DNA of 64,000 bases. Source: Pseudovirgaria hyperparasitica. Lineage: Eukaryota; Ascomycota; Dothideomycetes; Acrospermales; Acrospermaceae. How positions within the stretch are numbered: position 1 is the stretch's first letter; each line of letters begins with the position of its first letter. The stretch lies in assembly GCF_010093815.1 (NCBI RefSeq), contig NW_022985561.1, positions 1,306,045-1,370,044 of the forward strand, given 5' to 3'. A model generated the notes under the pieces. It had not been told where the DNA came from. It saw nothing but the letters and a program-made list of their open reading frames with translations, and did not search any database. The translations under genes and the position numbers were made by a program. Positions 12,053 through 24,130 of this stretch are shown in pieces.

Positions 12053-15000
12053 CGTGAGGTTGTGAAGTGTGTGTTCGGAGAATAGGCTGGGGAAGTTACT
12101 CGAAGCTTGTGTATAGCCGAAGACTTTTTGGATGGCTTGAAACGAGTACACGGGGTTGGAGCGAAGATGGTGTTTAATATGCAGGTACTTGTGGTTTTGA
12201 AGCTAGGTGGGAGCTTTCAATGACGATCCACGATCCTCGGTAAAATGGCGACGTCATCGCGACGACGCGCCTTTCCTTTCACGACTCTAGACAGACCATA
12301 AATGTGGAGACATTCAATTACCAAATTGAAATCACTACTCTTCGAAGTTCTGAGTTGAGCAAAGAATCCATGAAGCCATAAGTTCAATAGACACAGGTAA
12401 TGTCAGATATGTCATTCTAGGAAGACGATGCACGAGAAGCGGTATCAACTTACAAATTTGAATCCATCATCTCCCCCAGCAAAGGAGCACCGACTGTCAG
12501 CCGCAAACTTTATGGCGACACACAATTTGGTGAGGTACAATAAGACAGTCGTGAGCTTGTGGGACTGAGGTGTCGCATTTCGTACTTAAAAACCCACAGT
12601 CTGACTGGAGTGTGCCTCGTTATGCGTAGTTCTCGGTTGGTTCCCCGGATAGGCCAGGTCATCCAGTATAGACAACGAGGCTACCTGCACACATCTATGC
12701 ATTGTGCACGCCGTCAGCCTGACATGCAGCTGTGTTTCAGACTTCTGACTGAGTCGCACCCCAACAATTTGTCTTTCCCACATCATGAGAAGGAATCCAC
12801 GCGTTTGAGCCAGATGCATGGAGCTTTTTGCATTACGGCGTCTTTGATAAGATGGTGTTACTAGAGACTTGTACCTAAGTCTTTGTATCGCACTAGTCCA
12901 TAACAGGATAGTGCAGCTTCTAAGAATCCCAACTTCAACATCATCGTTCGGCGATCTACATCGTGGCTCGTACAAAGGCTGTGCAAGGCGCAGCACGGCT
13001 CATTGATCCGATATCATCAATTCCTTTGCTATTTATCTGATCGTGATTTGACACATCCAACCCCTCCGAATCGACAGCCCTAACGCCCTGCATGCCGCAC
13101 AATGGACTCATATGATTTTCGCCACATGCTATCGAGAGGTTATTCCAGTGCCCAGCCACAAAAAGGTACTGCGCCTCGTGATTATTGTGTTTTTATGTTT
13201 ATTCTATAACAATGACATTGGGTTGGCTGTGGAGATGATCTTCATTATATACGAGTTACGAAGAGCGATCAGACCGTGTATTCCCTCACATCAACACGCC
13301 AATTTTGTAGTCTCCCTATTGCTCCTGGACATGTCGGAGCATTGGTTGTCCCTGTACGCTTCGAAAACAGGACCATCGGTGTCGCACTGGAGGATTGAAG
13401 TTATCTCGCAATATAATCGCCTTGCACGTGGTAGGGACAGCTCCTTTACGCGTATCCAGGGTCACAAAGCTGTACGAGGGTTTTTCGGGAGGACTTGGCC
13501 GTCATTATCCTACAGAAGTATTCATTTCTTTAGGACCTTGGGAATCCATTGTTTGACTGAACGCGATGTGTTTCCCCACATGAACACAGATCATTGACTA
13601 CGATATAGATCTGTGTCACTGTTAAGCATGGTATTCACATGGACCATGTGTGCCGATGTAATAAAAGTAGTATCACCAACGACGGAGGCCTGTTAGTAAA
13701 GGATTGCACGGCCGTACTAAGGGGAGTTAGCCATAAAAAGAATGCTTCTGCCACGGCAAAATCTCACTCACATTTTGAGTAGAGGCTCATCACGCACAAG
13801 GATAGGGTTGCGCCCTGCGAACCAGGGTTGGCACCATCGCACTGTACTGGAGCAGTAAAAGCGTCCAATTCCACCAACAAGAAATCCCGAAAGTGGTTTA
13901 ATTTGGTGGACGGAAAGCGGTGGTGGCGAATAATCCTACAAGACTTCTAGAAGGTCATCCGTTGAAAGAGCTCGGCATGCGGGAATCGTTCTGCGGAATG
14001 CCGATCATGAAGCCACGAATCGACACACGGCGCCCCCGTAGCTTTGCTCACTGCTCACCGTTAATGATCGGCACTCCACCATGGAAAGACTGTATTTCGT
14101 ACTGAAAAGACGCGGTGAAATAGCACAATTGCATTTCCTGTTCTCGAGTATGCGACTCCCGTTTGCGTGTTCGAGATCTCATGGCAGCCCACTGAATGTG
14201 AATCTCGTTATATATCTTATTCTCATTTTAGCCATTGCGCCCGAACTGCTTCGGAAGGAATGCAGCTTGTCGACCAATATACGACCATGGTATATGACTT
14301 TGTCCCGGGCCTAACCAATCCTAGAGAGTGTCCGCAAAATTGAGTCTGAAACTCACCGTCAAATAGATATAAGGTGTCTGATAGTATAATGAGTATCCAG
14401 AACATCGGTGTACTCAAAGATGAGCGTTCGAGCCTAAAAACGAGATATGAGCGTTTGAAGAGTGTAGAGATAAAGTTGTTCATAGGTATATACATTGTGA
14501 TTGGCCGCTTGAAAGGAGCGCCCTCGCCACATTCACCTGGGTCAACCAAGCCACACCACGTGATACGTCCGCGATCCCTCTTCCGGCAAAGTGTACGCGG
14601 TTTGACGTCCATCCTTTGCATGACGCCAACGTCTGTTGCATCGCACATTTCGCGCAATCCGATGCGATGACTGGCTACAGACGACGACGGGTCGTTGGGC
14701 TTGATTACATAGTCTCATATTGAGACTAAAATAGGAAGCGTGAGAGTTTCTCAATTGCATCCTGCATGCTTGGGTCGAACATTTCCAGCCGCTTGGTTTC
14801 GCTACGTACAAGGGGCTTCATGGGCCATCCCACCGTTCCTTCATTGCGTTATGTTTAGTACCAATCCCCAGATTCGCTACCGTCGAGCGGTGTGTCAGCC
14901 TTATCAGAAGCAATGGGTGCATCACAGCCTGGAGTCACAGGGGCCTCAGGTCCCCTGGCCCATGTTTCTCGGCCCGCTAAACGTGTATTGACTTGCCACA

Positions 15001-15529
15001 GTACTTCTTCAGGCATGGCTTACTCTGCTTGGTTCCTGATGTGTTTGTAGTACATGCCTCAGCCTCACGCAAATCGTTGGAAAATCATTGTGGAGAACTT
15101 CGCGAGCAACCTCCGACTCAAGCCCGTCATAAGAATAACCATACCTTTCCTTTCACTTCTTCTAACTATTAGAGTCTATTCTATGTTCCGCTATCTTTCA
15201 GGACTTCTGTATTCTTCAATTGTCATCAAATAACATTGAGGATTGGAGACCTCTGCATTGTCGACTGGCGTACCCTAATTGACATAGAGCAAGATTTAGG
15301 CATACTCAGCTGGCATATACGTCTCGCGTACACTGATTCATACACTGATGTTAATCAGTGGGTGTACTTGAACACATTCCAACATATGTTTGTGGATACA
15401 ACCTGGTAGTTCCTGATCTAGGCACAACCCTCGTCAAACGTCACCAATATCTCTCATTGTCTTTTGACCGTTCTCATAGCAGTCACCTTGGGCGACTCGA
15501 ATTCCATCTCGTCCAGGAAAAAATTGGAG
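12053..15529. other. Long gene-poor stretch (3.5 kb)
   Basis: No splice-linked coding frame with a recognisable domain is visible. The longest ATG frame is 13112-13597 on the plus strand (161 aa), which has no motif I recognise and no conserved context. Base composition is mixed rather than TA-saturated, so it is not an obvious RIP island. It could hold decayed genes or long regulatory DNA of the downstream regulator. Confidence 0.4.
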
Positions 15530-16965
15530 ATGCCAGAAAAGAAGGGTCAAGGATCAAGATCATATCACAAAAAAAGTCGTAATGGATGCGCGCAATGTAA
15601 GAGTATCAGAAAAAAGGTATTTTGCCCCCATCGAGAGTTCCCGGGGCAAAGCTCTCTTATTTGAAATATATGCTGAAGCGCGAATCAGTGCGATGAGAGA
15701 CCACCTCGTTGTAGTAATTGTGTGAGAAGAAAGGTGACATGTGAATATGAATCCATGAGAATCGAGGGGCCACGACCGAGATCTGTTGGCTCTCGCTCGA
15801 CTCCGTCAATCACACCACCTGTAAGAAGTCCAGCATCTTTTCCTGGAGCAACGTGAGTCGTCTACGTCGTGTATATGAAATGGAGAGCTGAACAATCGAT
15901 GTCAGACCTGCACCGCCAGAAGCTAGAGAATCATCGATGATGTCGAATGACTGGCTCAGTTCATTCATGCCTCCTCAGTGTCCGACGCAGCACCAGGAGA
16001 CCCAGCTCATGGCATACTATCAACAATATACGTTCCGAACTTTTGCCACACTCGACTATCAGAATTTCCAGCACGTCTGGGAACAGGTAGTACCAAACCA
16101 AGCCCAACATCACAACTTCCTTAAGCACGCCGTTCTCTCGATAGCAGCCCTCCACTCGGCCCACTCGAACCCTATAGAAGCAGCGCATTATGCGTTCCTA
16201 GCTCGAAGCCACCACGAACATGCAATGCAGCTCTTCTACTCTGTCGGCACAACCATCACTGCAGAAAACGCCACCGCCGTCCTCGGCTTCGCCTTCTTTC
16301 AAGTCATCTATCGCTTCGGCAGTCCCTTCGTCCCCGGTCTTCCAAGTCCCCTTGACGTCGTCGACGCCTTCAACCAAGTCATAGTCGTGCTCTCCCTCTT
16401 CTGGCGCCTCCTCCCCGAGGCTCGACCACTCATCGCCTCCACCTCTGTCACACGCCTGGTGTCCCAAGCAGACTTCGTGCCCGCCTACACCCCCGGCGAG
16501 ACATACTCGCACCTGTTCGAAGCCATCGAGACTGCAAACAACCTCTCTTCCGACCCCCTGGCCGACAAAACCGCCTACCAGGCTTCCACCCTCGAACTCA
16601 GGCGCCTCTTCGCGATTCCCTTCGTCCCAGTGTCTTGGTCCCTTATTCTGTCGTGGCCGATCCGCGCCCCAGGGCGTATAATGGAGCTTTTGCGGCTGAA
16701 GCGTCCGCTGGCGCTCGTGCATCTGGCGTATTGGTGCGTGCCGATTCACCATGCATGTAGCGCACCCGAGCAGTGGTTTCTGGGCGGATGGAGTCGCAAG
16801 ATGGTGCTGTATATTGCACGGTGCATTGAGGCGGAGTATAGGGGTTTGATGAAGTGGCCGTTGGATCAGATTGGGGTTAATGTGGTGCCGGGGAGTCAGA
16901 GTGCGAGTGAACCGAGTACGTCGATGAGTCCGCCGGTGATGAGGAGGATGGCTTCAGATCGCTGA
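15530..16965 (+). CDS. Zn2Cys6 transcription factor (sterol-uptake-regulator-like layout)
   Basis: Three exons: 15530-15616, 15689-15852 and 15906-16965, giving 436 aa. The binuclear zinc cluster is split by intron 1: GCAQCKSIRKK, then CDERPPRCSNCVRRKVTCEY, giving the CX2CX6CX6CX2CX6C spacing. It is preceded by the basic segment SYHKKSRNG. The C-terminal half is helical and ends with WFLGGWSRKMVLYIARCIEAEYRGLMKWP, the layout of the Upc2-like fungal regulator group. It should bind DNA in the nucleus. The targets are unknown, and no cluster of enzyme genes lies beside it. All junctions keep frame and have GTATTT..CAG and GTGAGT..CAG ends. The large minus-strand frame overlapping 16198-16752 is a shadow. 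Confidence 0.87.
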
Positions 16966-17548
16966 ATGGGATGAGTGGGAGATGGCCTGCGGAGACTTCT
17001 TGAGAGCGGGCATGAATGTACACCTGGGTTGAGCATACTCGCACTGCTGGACACCGTAGTATGGATCGAACGGTTATCGCATTCAGTTCATGGTTCAGAG
17101 TCTTTTCAATACCCCTTCTTTTACTTTGGCTCGAATATACTTCCAGGCCGAGATGCACCTCAAGGCTTGATGCCTGCGGTTGCCTTAGCATGCTCTCCTA
17201 ATGTATCGTACAAGTGTTCAACTCACAGCCTATGACTTCACCAAGTGCTAACCCTATCGCTAGGTCTTAGTTTTGCTCGTTCTAATGGCTGCCCCCTGCC
17301 GAAAGATGCAGTCTCATCTCACTACGTTTCCTAACCTTGTCGGGCCGGAGGCGTTGTAGAACAGGAGTAGATAGAAACTTCTTATCGGCCAAAATAGCAT
17401 GAGGCGAGAGCCTAGGTCGACGTACACTTAGCCATGGTGATAAATGAGTCAAGGTCGACATACTCGGAAGTCACGTGTTTCCATAATGCAATATAAAGTA
17501 TATTACAACGATCTATGTTGCATTTTCAGGATGCTGTATGGTTGTTCT
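16966..17548. other. Intergenic, convergent 3' flanks
   Basis: 3' regions of the Zn2Cys6 and proteasome genes. Nothing else is visible. Confidence 0.4.
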
Positions 17549-18472
17549 TTACTCATCAAAATTCGGGTCTGCCTTCTTGCCTAGTCCGTGCTCCTTGAGA
17601 AGAGTATCGATCTCTTCCGCGCCCCACAGGTGATGATAGATCTTGCCCTCCTTTGTCCTGCCTACGGTCGCAAACTCGACTGGTGGACAAGTTAGTATTG
17701 TACAACAGCTTGGTCAACATCATAACGTACTCTTCTCGCTACTCAGTGTCGTTGAATCCATCGTCTTGCTCAACACCTTGACGGCCAAGCCACATGCTTC
17801 TTTCAGGTCACACTCCTCTTTGTAATCTTGTTTCAACAGACTCTGCGCGCTCGCATTGTTGGCACCCACGCTTGTTGCCTTCCAGCCACCGTAATTCCCG
17901 CTGGGGTTGCTCTGATACAACTGAAATTGTCGTTGAGGGTCCCAGCCGGCATAGATGAAGGAGACACCAAAGGGACGCAGACCACCATGCTGAGTATAGC
18001 CTTGCTTGAGATCACATAATCTTCGTACGAGCTGTTCGCAAGGAATGTCTTCGTTATAGGTAAGGAGGTATCGCTGGGCAGCTTGACGGGCGTAGTTGAT
18101 GAGGATGTTGGCATCGGCGGTCATTCCGGCGACAGCGCAGATCATATTACTGTAGCCCAGTGTCAGAAATATTCTGACAAGGCTTTACGATAGAAAGCGT
18201 AGTAGCATACTCGTTTAGAATGTACAACTTCTCTGCTGAGGTGTCTTGTTCGAGCAGCTTGCTGGTGACTTTCCGCTCGGCGGCGAGTACGATTCCATCC
18301 TGCGCTAAGATTCCCAGAGCTGTACCGGCGTGAGAAATGGCCTCTAGAGCATATTCTACCTGGTACAGACGGCCTTCTGGAGAGAAGATTGTAGTCTACA
18401 TGAAAGCGTGAGCAACTCAGACTAGGGCAGCCAACGAGCAACACATACCCTCGAATCGTATCTCCGAGACAT
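17549..18472 (-). CDS. PRE9: 20S proteasome alpha subunit (alpha-3 / PSMA4 type)
   Basis: Four exons on the minus strand: 18472-18449, 18395-18211, 18149-17731 and 17679-17549, giving 252 aa. The alpha-type N-terminal signature reads [40 protein letters not shown] and [16 protein letters not shown] follow, all diagnostic of proteasome alpha subunits; the acidic end ADPNFDE is also typical. The sequence order fits the Pre9/PSMA4 type. The product is part of the outer alpha ring that gates the 20S core particle, in nucleus and cytosol. The first coding exon is only 24 bp. The gene diverges from the splicing-factor gene, with 269 bp between the start codons, so the two likely share a promoter region. 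Confidence 0.95.
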
Positions 18473-18741
18473 GGCGAGCGGTAGTTGGTGGTACTTGGGT
18501 GCAGGAATACGGTGCAGAGTAGTTAAAGAAGTGAACGGTTAGCAGTTATTGACAGCTCGGTTGACTTGACGCTGGATCAAGGCAGCTCGAACGCGTTGGC
18601 GGTCGGAGCTTCGATGCCAAGGCCCTAAGTTAATCCGAATCGCCAGCTAGATTCAAGGTGCTGCAAGTCCCTCGTCGCGACATCCGTTGATTCTCGCTAA
18701 GTTAAAGCCATAGACTTGATGCGGTCGTGAAGCTCGAGAAT

Positions 18742-20491
18742 ATGTTGAAGTCCACCCACAAACAAGTGCAGTTTGCTCCTGCGCAGGACGCGCTACCAGA
18801 CGGGTGGACAGAGCACAAAGCTCCGACAGGTAGGTTGTGCAGCCTCAAGAGAGGACAACTGGAGATTTCTCATACTGACATTCTTGACTGAAGGTCATAC
18901 ATACTACTACAATGCCTCTACTGGTCAGTCGACATACCAACGTCCTGTGTCTGCTCCAGAACCAGTACAACCAGGCGCAGCTACTCATTCGACCGAGCAC
19001 AACTACATTCCCCTTGGCTTTGACTCTCAACAGAATCTTCAACATGTTGATCGATTTAGCCAGACAAGTTTTAGGGGCGGCATCAGCGGGAGAGGGAACT
19101 ACAGAGGCGGACGCGACTTCCAAGATAGACGACGACAGCAAGCTGACGATCGCCCAAAACATAAATCTGCGATTCCAGGTTACACACCATGGGTTCTGGT
19201 TAAAACCAAGATGAAGAGGCGTTTTGTATATAATCCGGATACCAACGAGAGCTTCTGGAGGATTCCTGAGGACCTCATGAAAGGCGTAGTGGAGCTTGAG
19301 AGGATAGAACGGGAAAGGAAGGAACGTCGACAGCGTGGAGAACCAAGTGATGACGAGGGAGAGAAAGTTTTGACTTTCGATAACAAGAATTCACGCCATG
19401 AAGATAGTGAAGAGTACGAGGAGGTTGAAATTACTGAAGAGGAAGACAGTGAAGATGATCGTACATCCAAGAAGCAGAGGACGATCGGAGATATGGAAGA
19501 TCAGCCAGTCGAGTTTGATGAAGATGATATTGCATACCAGCTGAAGATGATGGGTCAAGACTATGGACTAGATCCTGCAGAGTACGGTAATCCATATGAG
19601 GAGGAACTAGAAGAGGGCGCGGAGGGTATACCATTGACCGAAGATGATACGAAGGCGTTGTTCAGGGACATGCTTGATGACTACGGCATAAACCCCTATA
19701 CCCCATGGGAGACTTTGATCGAAGAAGGTCGGATACTACAGGATGATCGCTACACAGTTTACACTAATATGAAAGCTCGTAAAGATGCTTGGAGCGACTG
19801 GAGTAAAGACAAGATGCAGATCCTGAAACAACAGCGAGAGAAGCAAGCAAAGCAGGATCCTCGAATTCCGTATTTGGAATTTTTGCAAAACCATGCGTCG
19901 CCGAAGTTGTTCTGGGCAGAGTTCAAGCGAAAGTATCGGAAGGAGCCTGAAATGCGCGACTCGAAGTTGTCGGACAAAGATCGCGAGAAATGGTATCGTG
20001 AGCACATTAGCAGACTTAAACTGTCTTCTAGTACACTCAAATCAGATTTAACTGCGCTCCTGAAAGCGGCGCCCTTATCTGCACTTAATCGGTCAACGCA
20101 GCTAGGCGCTCTGCCATCTTCTATTTTGAGCGATATACGGTATATTTCTCTTCCGGCATTGACACGAGATTCTCTAGTCCAAACATGGATATCAACTTTG
20201 CCACCAGCCCCTGAGACTTCAGAGTTGAATGCGGAAGAAAGTGAAGAAGCTTCGAAAAGGCGAGCAGACCGGGAGCGCCGAGAAAAGGCACTTGCAGCTC
20301 GAGAGAAGCTCGTCGAAGAGCAGAAGCGGCGGCAGCAAAAAGAGTTAAGTTATGGTCGAGGACGAATGCGCGAAGAGGAGCGTGAGCTTGCCAGAGCAAA
20401 TCAAGTTACTAAAACCGGTCTCAAGGGACACTTTCAGGATGCGGATGAAGACATCCAAGCCGCAGGAGGCCGTGGAGTTGAAGAAACATAG
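18742..20491 (+). CDS. URN1: WW/FF-domain pre-mRNA splicing factor (Urn1-like)
   Basis: Two exons: 18742-18829 and 18894-20491, giving 561 aa. The first WW domain spans about residues 18-48 (LPDGWTEHKAPTG, YYYN, YQRP) and is split by the intron. A second WW-like segment lies around residues 125-158 (TPWVLVKTKMKRRFVYNP, SFWRIP). One FF domain is near residues 280-335 (ALFRDMLDDYGINPYTPWE). Acidic and Arg/Glu-rich coiled regions fill the rest. This layout matches yeast Urn1 and fission yeast Dre4, spliceosome-associated proteins related to CA150. The role is presumed to be in nuclear splicing. The start is fixed by the short first exon, whose ATG is the only one in frame. Confidence 0.86.
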
Positions 20492-20795
20492 CCAATAGCA
20501 TAGTCTGTCATGCGAACATAGCTTTATTGCTAAAGGCACTGCAGTATTCTCGTATTAATATGGCATATTCAAGGCCATCTACAGGTGCTGATTGAGTATC
20601 ACGACTTGCTGCAATAACACCCTGAATGCGATCTCAGATCATTTATTGATAGTCCCGCCAATTCTGGTTAGCGCAAGTATCACCAGTATAGTGCGGTGCG
20701 CTAGTAATTGACCGCATCCATACACTGATCCGTGATTCACTTCTGGAGCTGCACAACGTTGGAACAACAAACATAATTAACGTTAAAAGATAAAC

Positions 20796-22305
20796 ATGAG
20801 ATCCTCTAGATGGGCACCGAAACCTGTGCCAGGGGCAGAAAATGAAAACAAAATCGCGCCAGAAGTGAAAAGCCAGGAGCAACCCGCACCCGCGCCTGCA
20901 CTTCAACTTGCGCCCGCAATGCAAGAGCCAGCACCTCTAGGGACAGAAACAATAGCAGAGCCTCTGCCTCAGGAGATACAATCCGTATGTAACTTCCATC
21001 CCTACGTTGCATTTGGCCTAACAACGAATAAGCAAACCTTTGACGCATATGATCCTATGATGGATGAGTTCTCTCAAACACGCGAAGATGACGATTTGTT
21101 CGCCGACGATGTCGTTCCTGTGGTAGATGCCTCGACGGTCGTCATAGAAGCACCTTCTGAGGCTGTGGTTCCAGACATTAAAAGCATACCGACAGGCCCA
21201 GCGGCGCACTCAAGAGGACGAGGCGGGCGAGGAAGAGGCAGAGGTAGAGGCAGTAATCACATACATCACAATGAAAAGAAAGACATCGCGGAAGGCAACA
21301 CTGTCGAAAAAGAGAATGGCGCAGGCGTTGCGACAACGACTGCCAATGCCACGGCTACGATGTCATCACCTACAGACGATGCGAAAGAGACCCCAGTGCA
21401 GCCTCCACGAAAGGAGGGAGCTGTAAGAGGAGATAGGAGCAAGACAGGTGGTGTGAAGAAGGTAAGATCATATGCAAACCTGTGAACCATAGCACCAATA
21501 TTCGCACATCAGCTACTGACCTACTTCTCAGGCCAAACTCACAGAGGCCGAACTCTCCGCTAAGATGGCATCTATGTCGCTTCTAAACGCTACTAAACTT
21601 GCCGCTCATACCCGTGCCGAAGCTGACCGAAGAGAATCCGACGAACGCGAGGCGCGTGCTGCAGAGGAGAGCCAGAAGCGTCGCGCAGCAACCGCGGCTA
21701 AGCAGAAGGTAGAGCGAGCCACACGGACTGAAATGCTTGGGGAACGAGAGAAGAACAGACAGCGCAAGATGAACGCACTGACTGGAAGAGAGTGGGATGC
21801 TGAGAAAGAAGAGGGCTTTGGTGGCACTGGTGATGAAGCAAGAAGAGGCAATAGGAGGGGGGCGTACGGAGGCGTCGTGCAGGACCGACGACCTCAAGCC
21901 ACAGAAACTTCTGAGGGAGGTGTTGAAGATGTGAATTCGCACTCGGCTTCTGGACCCGCTTCCCGTGGCCGTGGAAAGGGACGGGGACGCGGTGATCGAG
22001 GTGGTCGTGGGGTCCGAGGAGGAAGAGGAGACACGAATGGAAGTGCACCCCGCAAAGATCAAAACCAGGTACCGCCACCGTCAGCGAATGACTTCCCTGA
22101 TTTGCCGCCGTCGACGAAGCCTGCACAAACCGACTCGGGGGCACCGAATCCAATGACATTCCCTAAAAAGGCGCAGCTCGAGAAAACAGTGGACACCGAA
22201 GCAAAGAAGGTCTCCGAGACAGCTGTGCCGTGGAGTCCAGATACACCAGTAGACGGATCGAAGCGGAGTTGGGCTGACCAAGTGGAAAGAGAAGGGAACA
22301 GATGA
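20796..22305 (+). CDS. RGG-box conserved fungal protein, putative RNA binder
   Basis: Three exons: 20796-20984, 21033-21461 and 21532-22305, giving 463 aa. Intron 1 (20985-21032, 48 bp) has GTATGT, a CCTAAC branch site and an AAG end. Its length is a multiple of three, so the frame stays open if it is retained. Two arginine-glycine tracts are visible, one near residues 140-160 (RGRGGRGRGRGRG) and one in the last exon (RGRGKGRGRGDRGGRGVRG). Between them lies a charged helical block (AKLTEAELSAKM and EREKNRQRKMNAL). Low-complexity Pro/Glu/Thr segments surround these. RGG tracts usually bind RNA or act in RNP granules, so an RNA-related role is inferred, not shown. The upstream neighbour is a splicing factor on the same strand, 304 bp away. 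Confidence 0.78.
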
Positions 22306-22533
22306 ATGACCTGCTGAAGCCATGATCTAGGAAAGGGTCATCATCTTGTAACTAATACATATAGTGCTGTGGTCTTGACTAGTGTGCATGACCGTAACCT
22401 ATACCAAAGGATATATATCCTGACAAAATCGAGAAACGACGTGCGAATGACTTAACTATAAGGATTCTGTCCATATTTACCATGCCGCCGACCTTGTCAC
22501 GTCAATATATACAAATAATGCTATCGCACCGCG

Positions 22534-23241
22534 TCATATCAACAGCCCTTCACCCTTTCCATACTTCCCTTCCTCATCTTCGACCTTCTTCGCCTCAGGG
22601 TCAACAATCTTCCCCTCCCCACCCGGTCCCTTCGCCGCCTCCGCCGGCGTCCCGGGCCTTTGCACACTCAGATCAAACTCTGCCTCTCGCACATGAAATT
22701 CATCCCGCATAGAGTTCGTCAGCTTGTCCAGATCGCCGCGGGGCATATCCTTCAGCGCCTTTTCCCACACTGCGTGCCAGCGCCCCGTCGCACCGATGCG
22801 CAACTTGGTTCGTGGGATCCATTTCTCTGTCAGGGGGATATCCTTGACGACTTCCTTATGGGGCGGGATCTCGAGAAAGTCAGCGCGTGGAGGCGGTTGT
22901 ACGCGCGAGATTTGGACGTTGGGCACGGAGACTTTGGGCGCGGCCAGGTCGAGCGGCGTGAAAGTGAAGATCTGCTGGGATAGCGCGGTGGCGTCCAAGG
23001 GGGTGCCCCAGGTCAGGATTGTGAAGGCGTGTGGAGAGGAGTTGCGCAGGTGCACGCGCATGGTGGGGACTTTGGCTGTTGTGACTTGCTCGAGCGTGAA
23101 AGAGAGGGAGGAAAGAGATTCAAATGAGCGCGGGGATTCGGCTGGGAGGGCGGAGTAGGCGTCTGAGTGGGAGTAGAGGGTGTAGATTGTGAAGATGAGG
23201 GTAATGGAGAGGAGGAGGGAGAGGGCTGTGCGAGGCTGCAT
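22534..23241 (-). CDS. Conserved fungal anchored or secreted protein of unknown function
   Basis: A single exon of 235 aa. Residues 5-25 form a hydrophobic segment (ALSLLLSITLIFTIYTLY), a signal anchor or signal peptide. The body carries a beta-rich segment with the block FTILTWGTPLDATALSQQIF, which I recognise from uncharacterised fungal proteins. A Gly/Lys/Glu-rich C-terminal tail follows. No catalytic motif is visible. It is convergent with the RGG-box gene, with about 230 bp between stops. The plus-strand frames that overlap it are shadows of GC-rich coding DNA. Confidence 0.72.
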   Translation of the reverse strand: MQPRTALSLLLSITLIFTIYTLYSHSDAYSALPAESPRSFESLSSLSFTLEQVTTAKVPTMRVHLRNSSPHAFTILTWGTPLDATALSQQIFTFTPLDLAAPKVSVPNVQISRVQPPPRADFLEIPPHKEVVKDIPLTEKWIPRTKLRIGATGRWHAVWEKALKDMPRGDLDKLTNSMRDEFHVREAEFDLSVQRPGTPAEAAKGPGGEGKIVDPEAKKVEDEEGKYGKGEGLLI

Positions 23242-24130
23242 GACTGCGACCGCGTTTGACGCTCAGATAAGGCCGATAGTGAGGGATGGTCCTAATGTTC
23301 CTGTTGGTCCTGGTACAGTCGATTGATATTTTCGTTGTCTGTTTGATATCGCCGTTTGTGACTAGTCTCGTGATCTGATGCCGAGGATATAGAGCGCTTG
23401 GACAGACTGCGGAATATGCGCCAATCTCAGGATCCTAGACTAAAAGTATCATAGATTAGAGTGTAATAAGGAGCGTAGGCTTTAGACAGGTTTGTTCTGA
23501 AAGTAAGCGCGAATTAGTGTGGTAAGGAGTGAGATTGTGTTATGTTGTTCTAAAGTCGCACCAGGAGACACCTCACGCATGACGATAATGTTTTCAGGGG
23601 ACGTCGACCCGACGTCAACGAATGCGTGCGCTAAACCCTCTTTGCTATCCGATCCACCACCGCTCCACTCCAGGCTGCTGTGCCGCTCCAGCCACACCAA
23701 CCCTTGGCATGGAGCTATCATTGGCTAGGGTCGCCGGCATCTTTATCTGAGTGTCGCGTAGAGAGGCCCGCTCAAAGTCGTTGGACAGCGTTTTTTAGTT
23801 GCTCCTGTCAGGACACAACCCTCCCACACGTAAGGTCTGTCACAAATACCCTCCTGTCCCCAGTATAGAGTGAACATTGAGAACACAGCTCATCTCTATT
23901 CTCCATGTCTGATCGCTATTATCATCATAAGGTGTGTGAAACCGGTAGTTCCATCTGGCACTTAACCAACATGATCGGCTTCATGAGCTTCAAGTGTTTG
24001 TTATTAAGGTCATAAATAACAATCACCATCAGTGTCTCTGCTTCAAGTCCGACTATGATTAAATACATTCCAACATATACTCGACAAGTACAGGGCAAAT
24101 GGCACTTAGTATGTTGCTGGCCGCCTACCG
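23242..24130. other. Intergenic (0.9 kb)
   Basis: No motif-bearing frame is visible. It contains the promoter of the anchored-protein gene and the 3' flank of the carboxylesterase. Confidence 0.4.

Noticed and set aside
13112-13597. 161-codon plus-strand ATG frame
   Set aside because: No recognisable domain or splice context; not enough evidence for a gene.
16198-16752. 184-codon minus-strand frame
   Set aside because: Antisense shadow of the Zn2Cys6 regulator's last exon.
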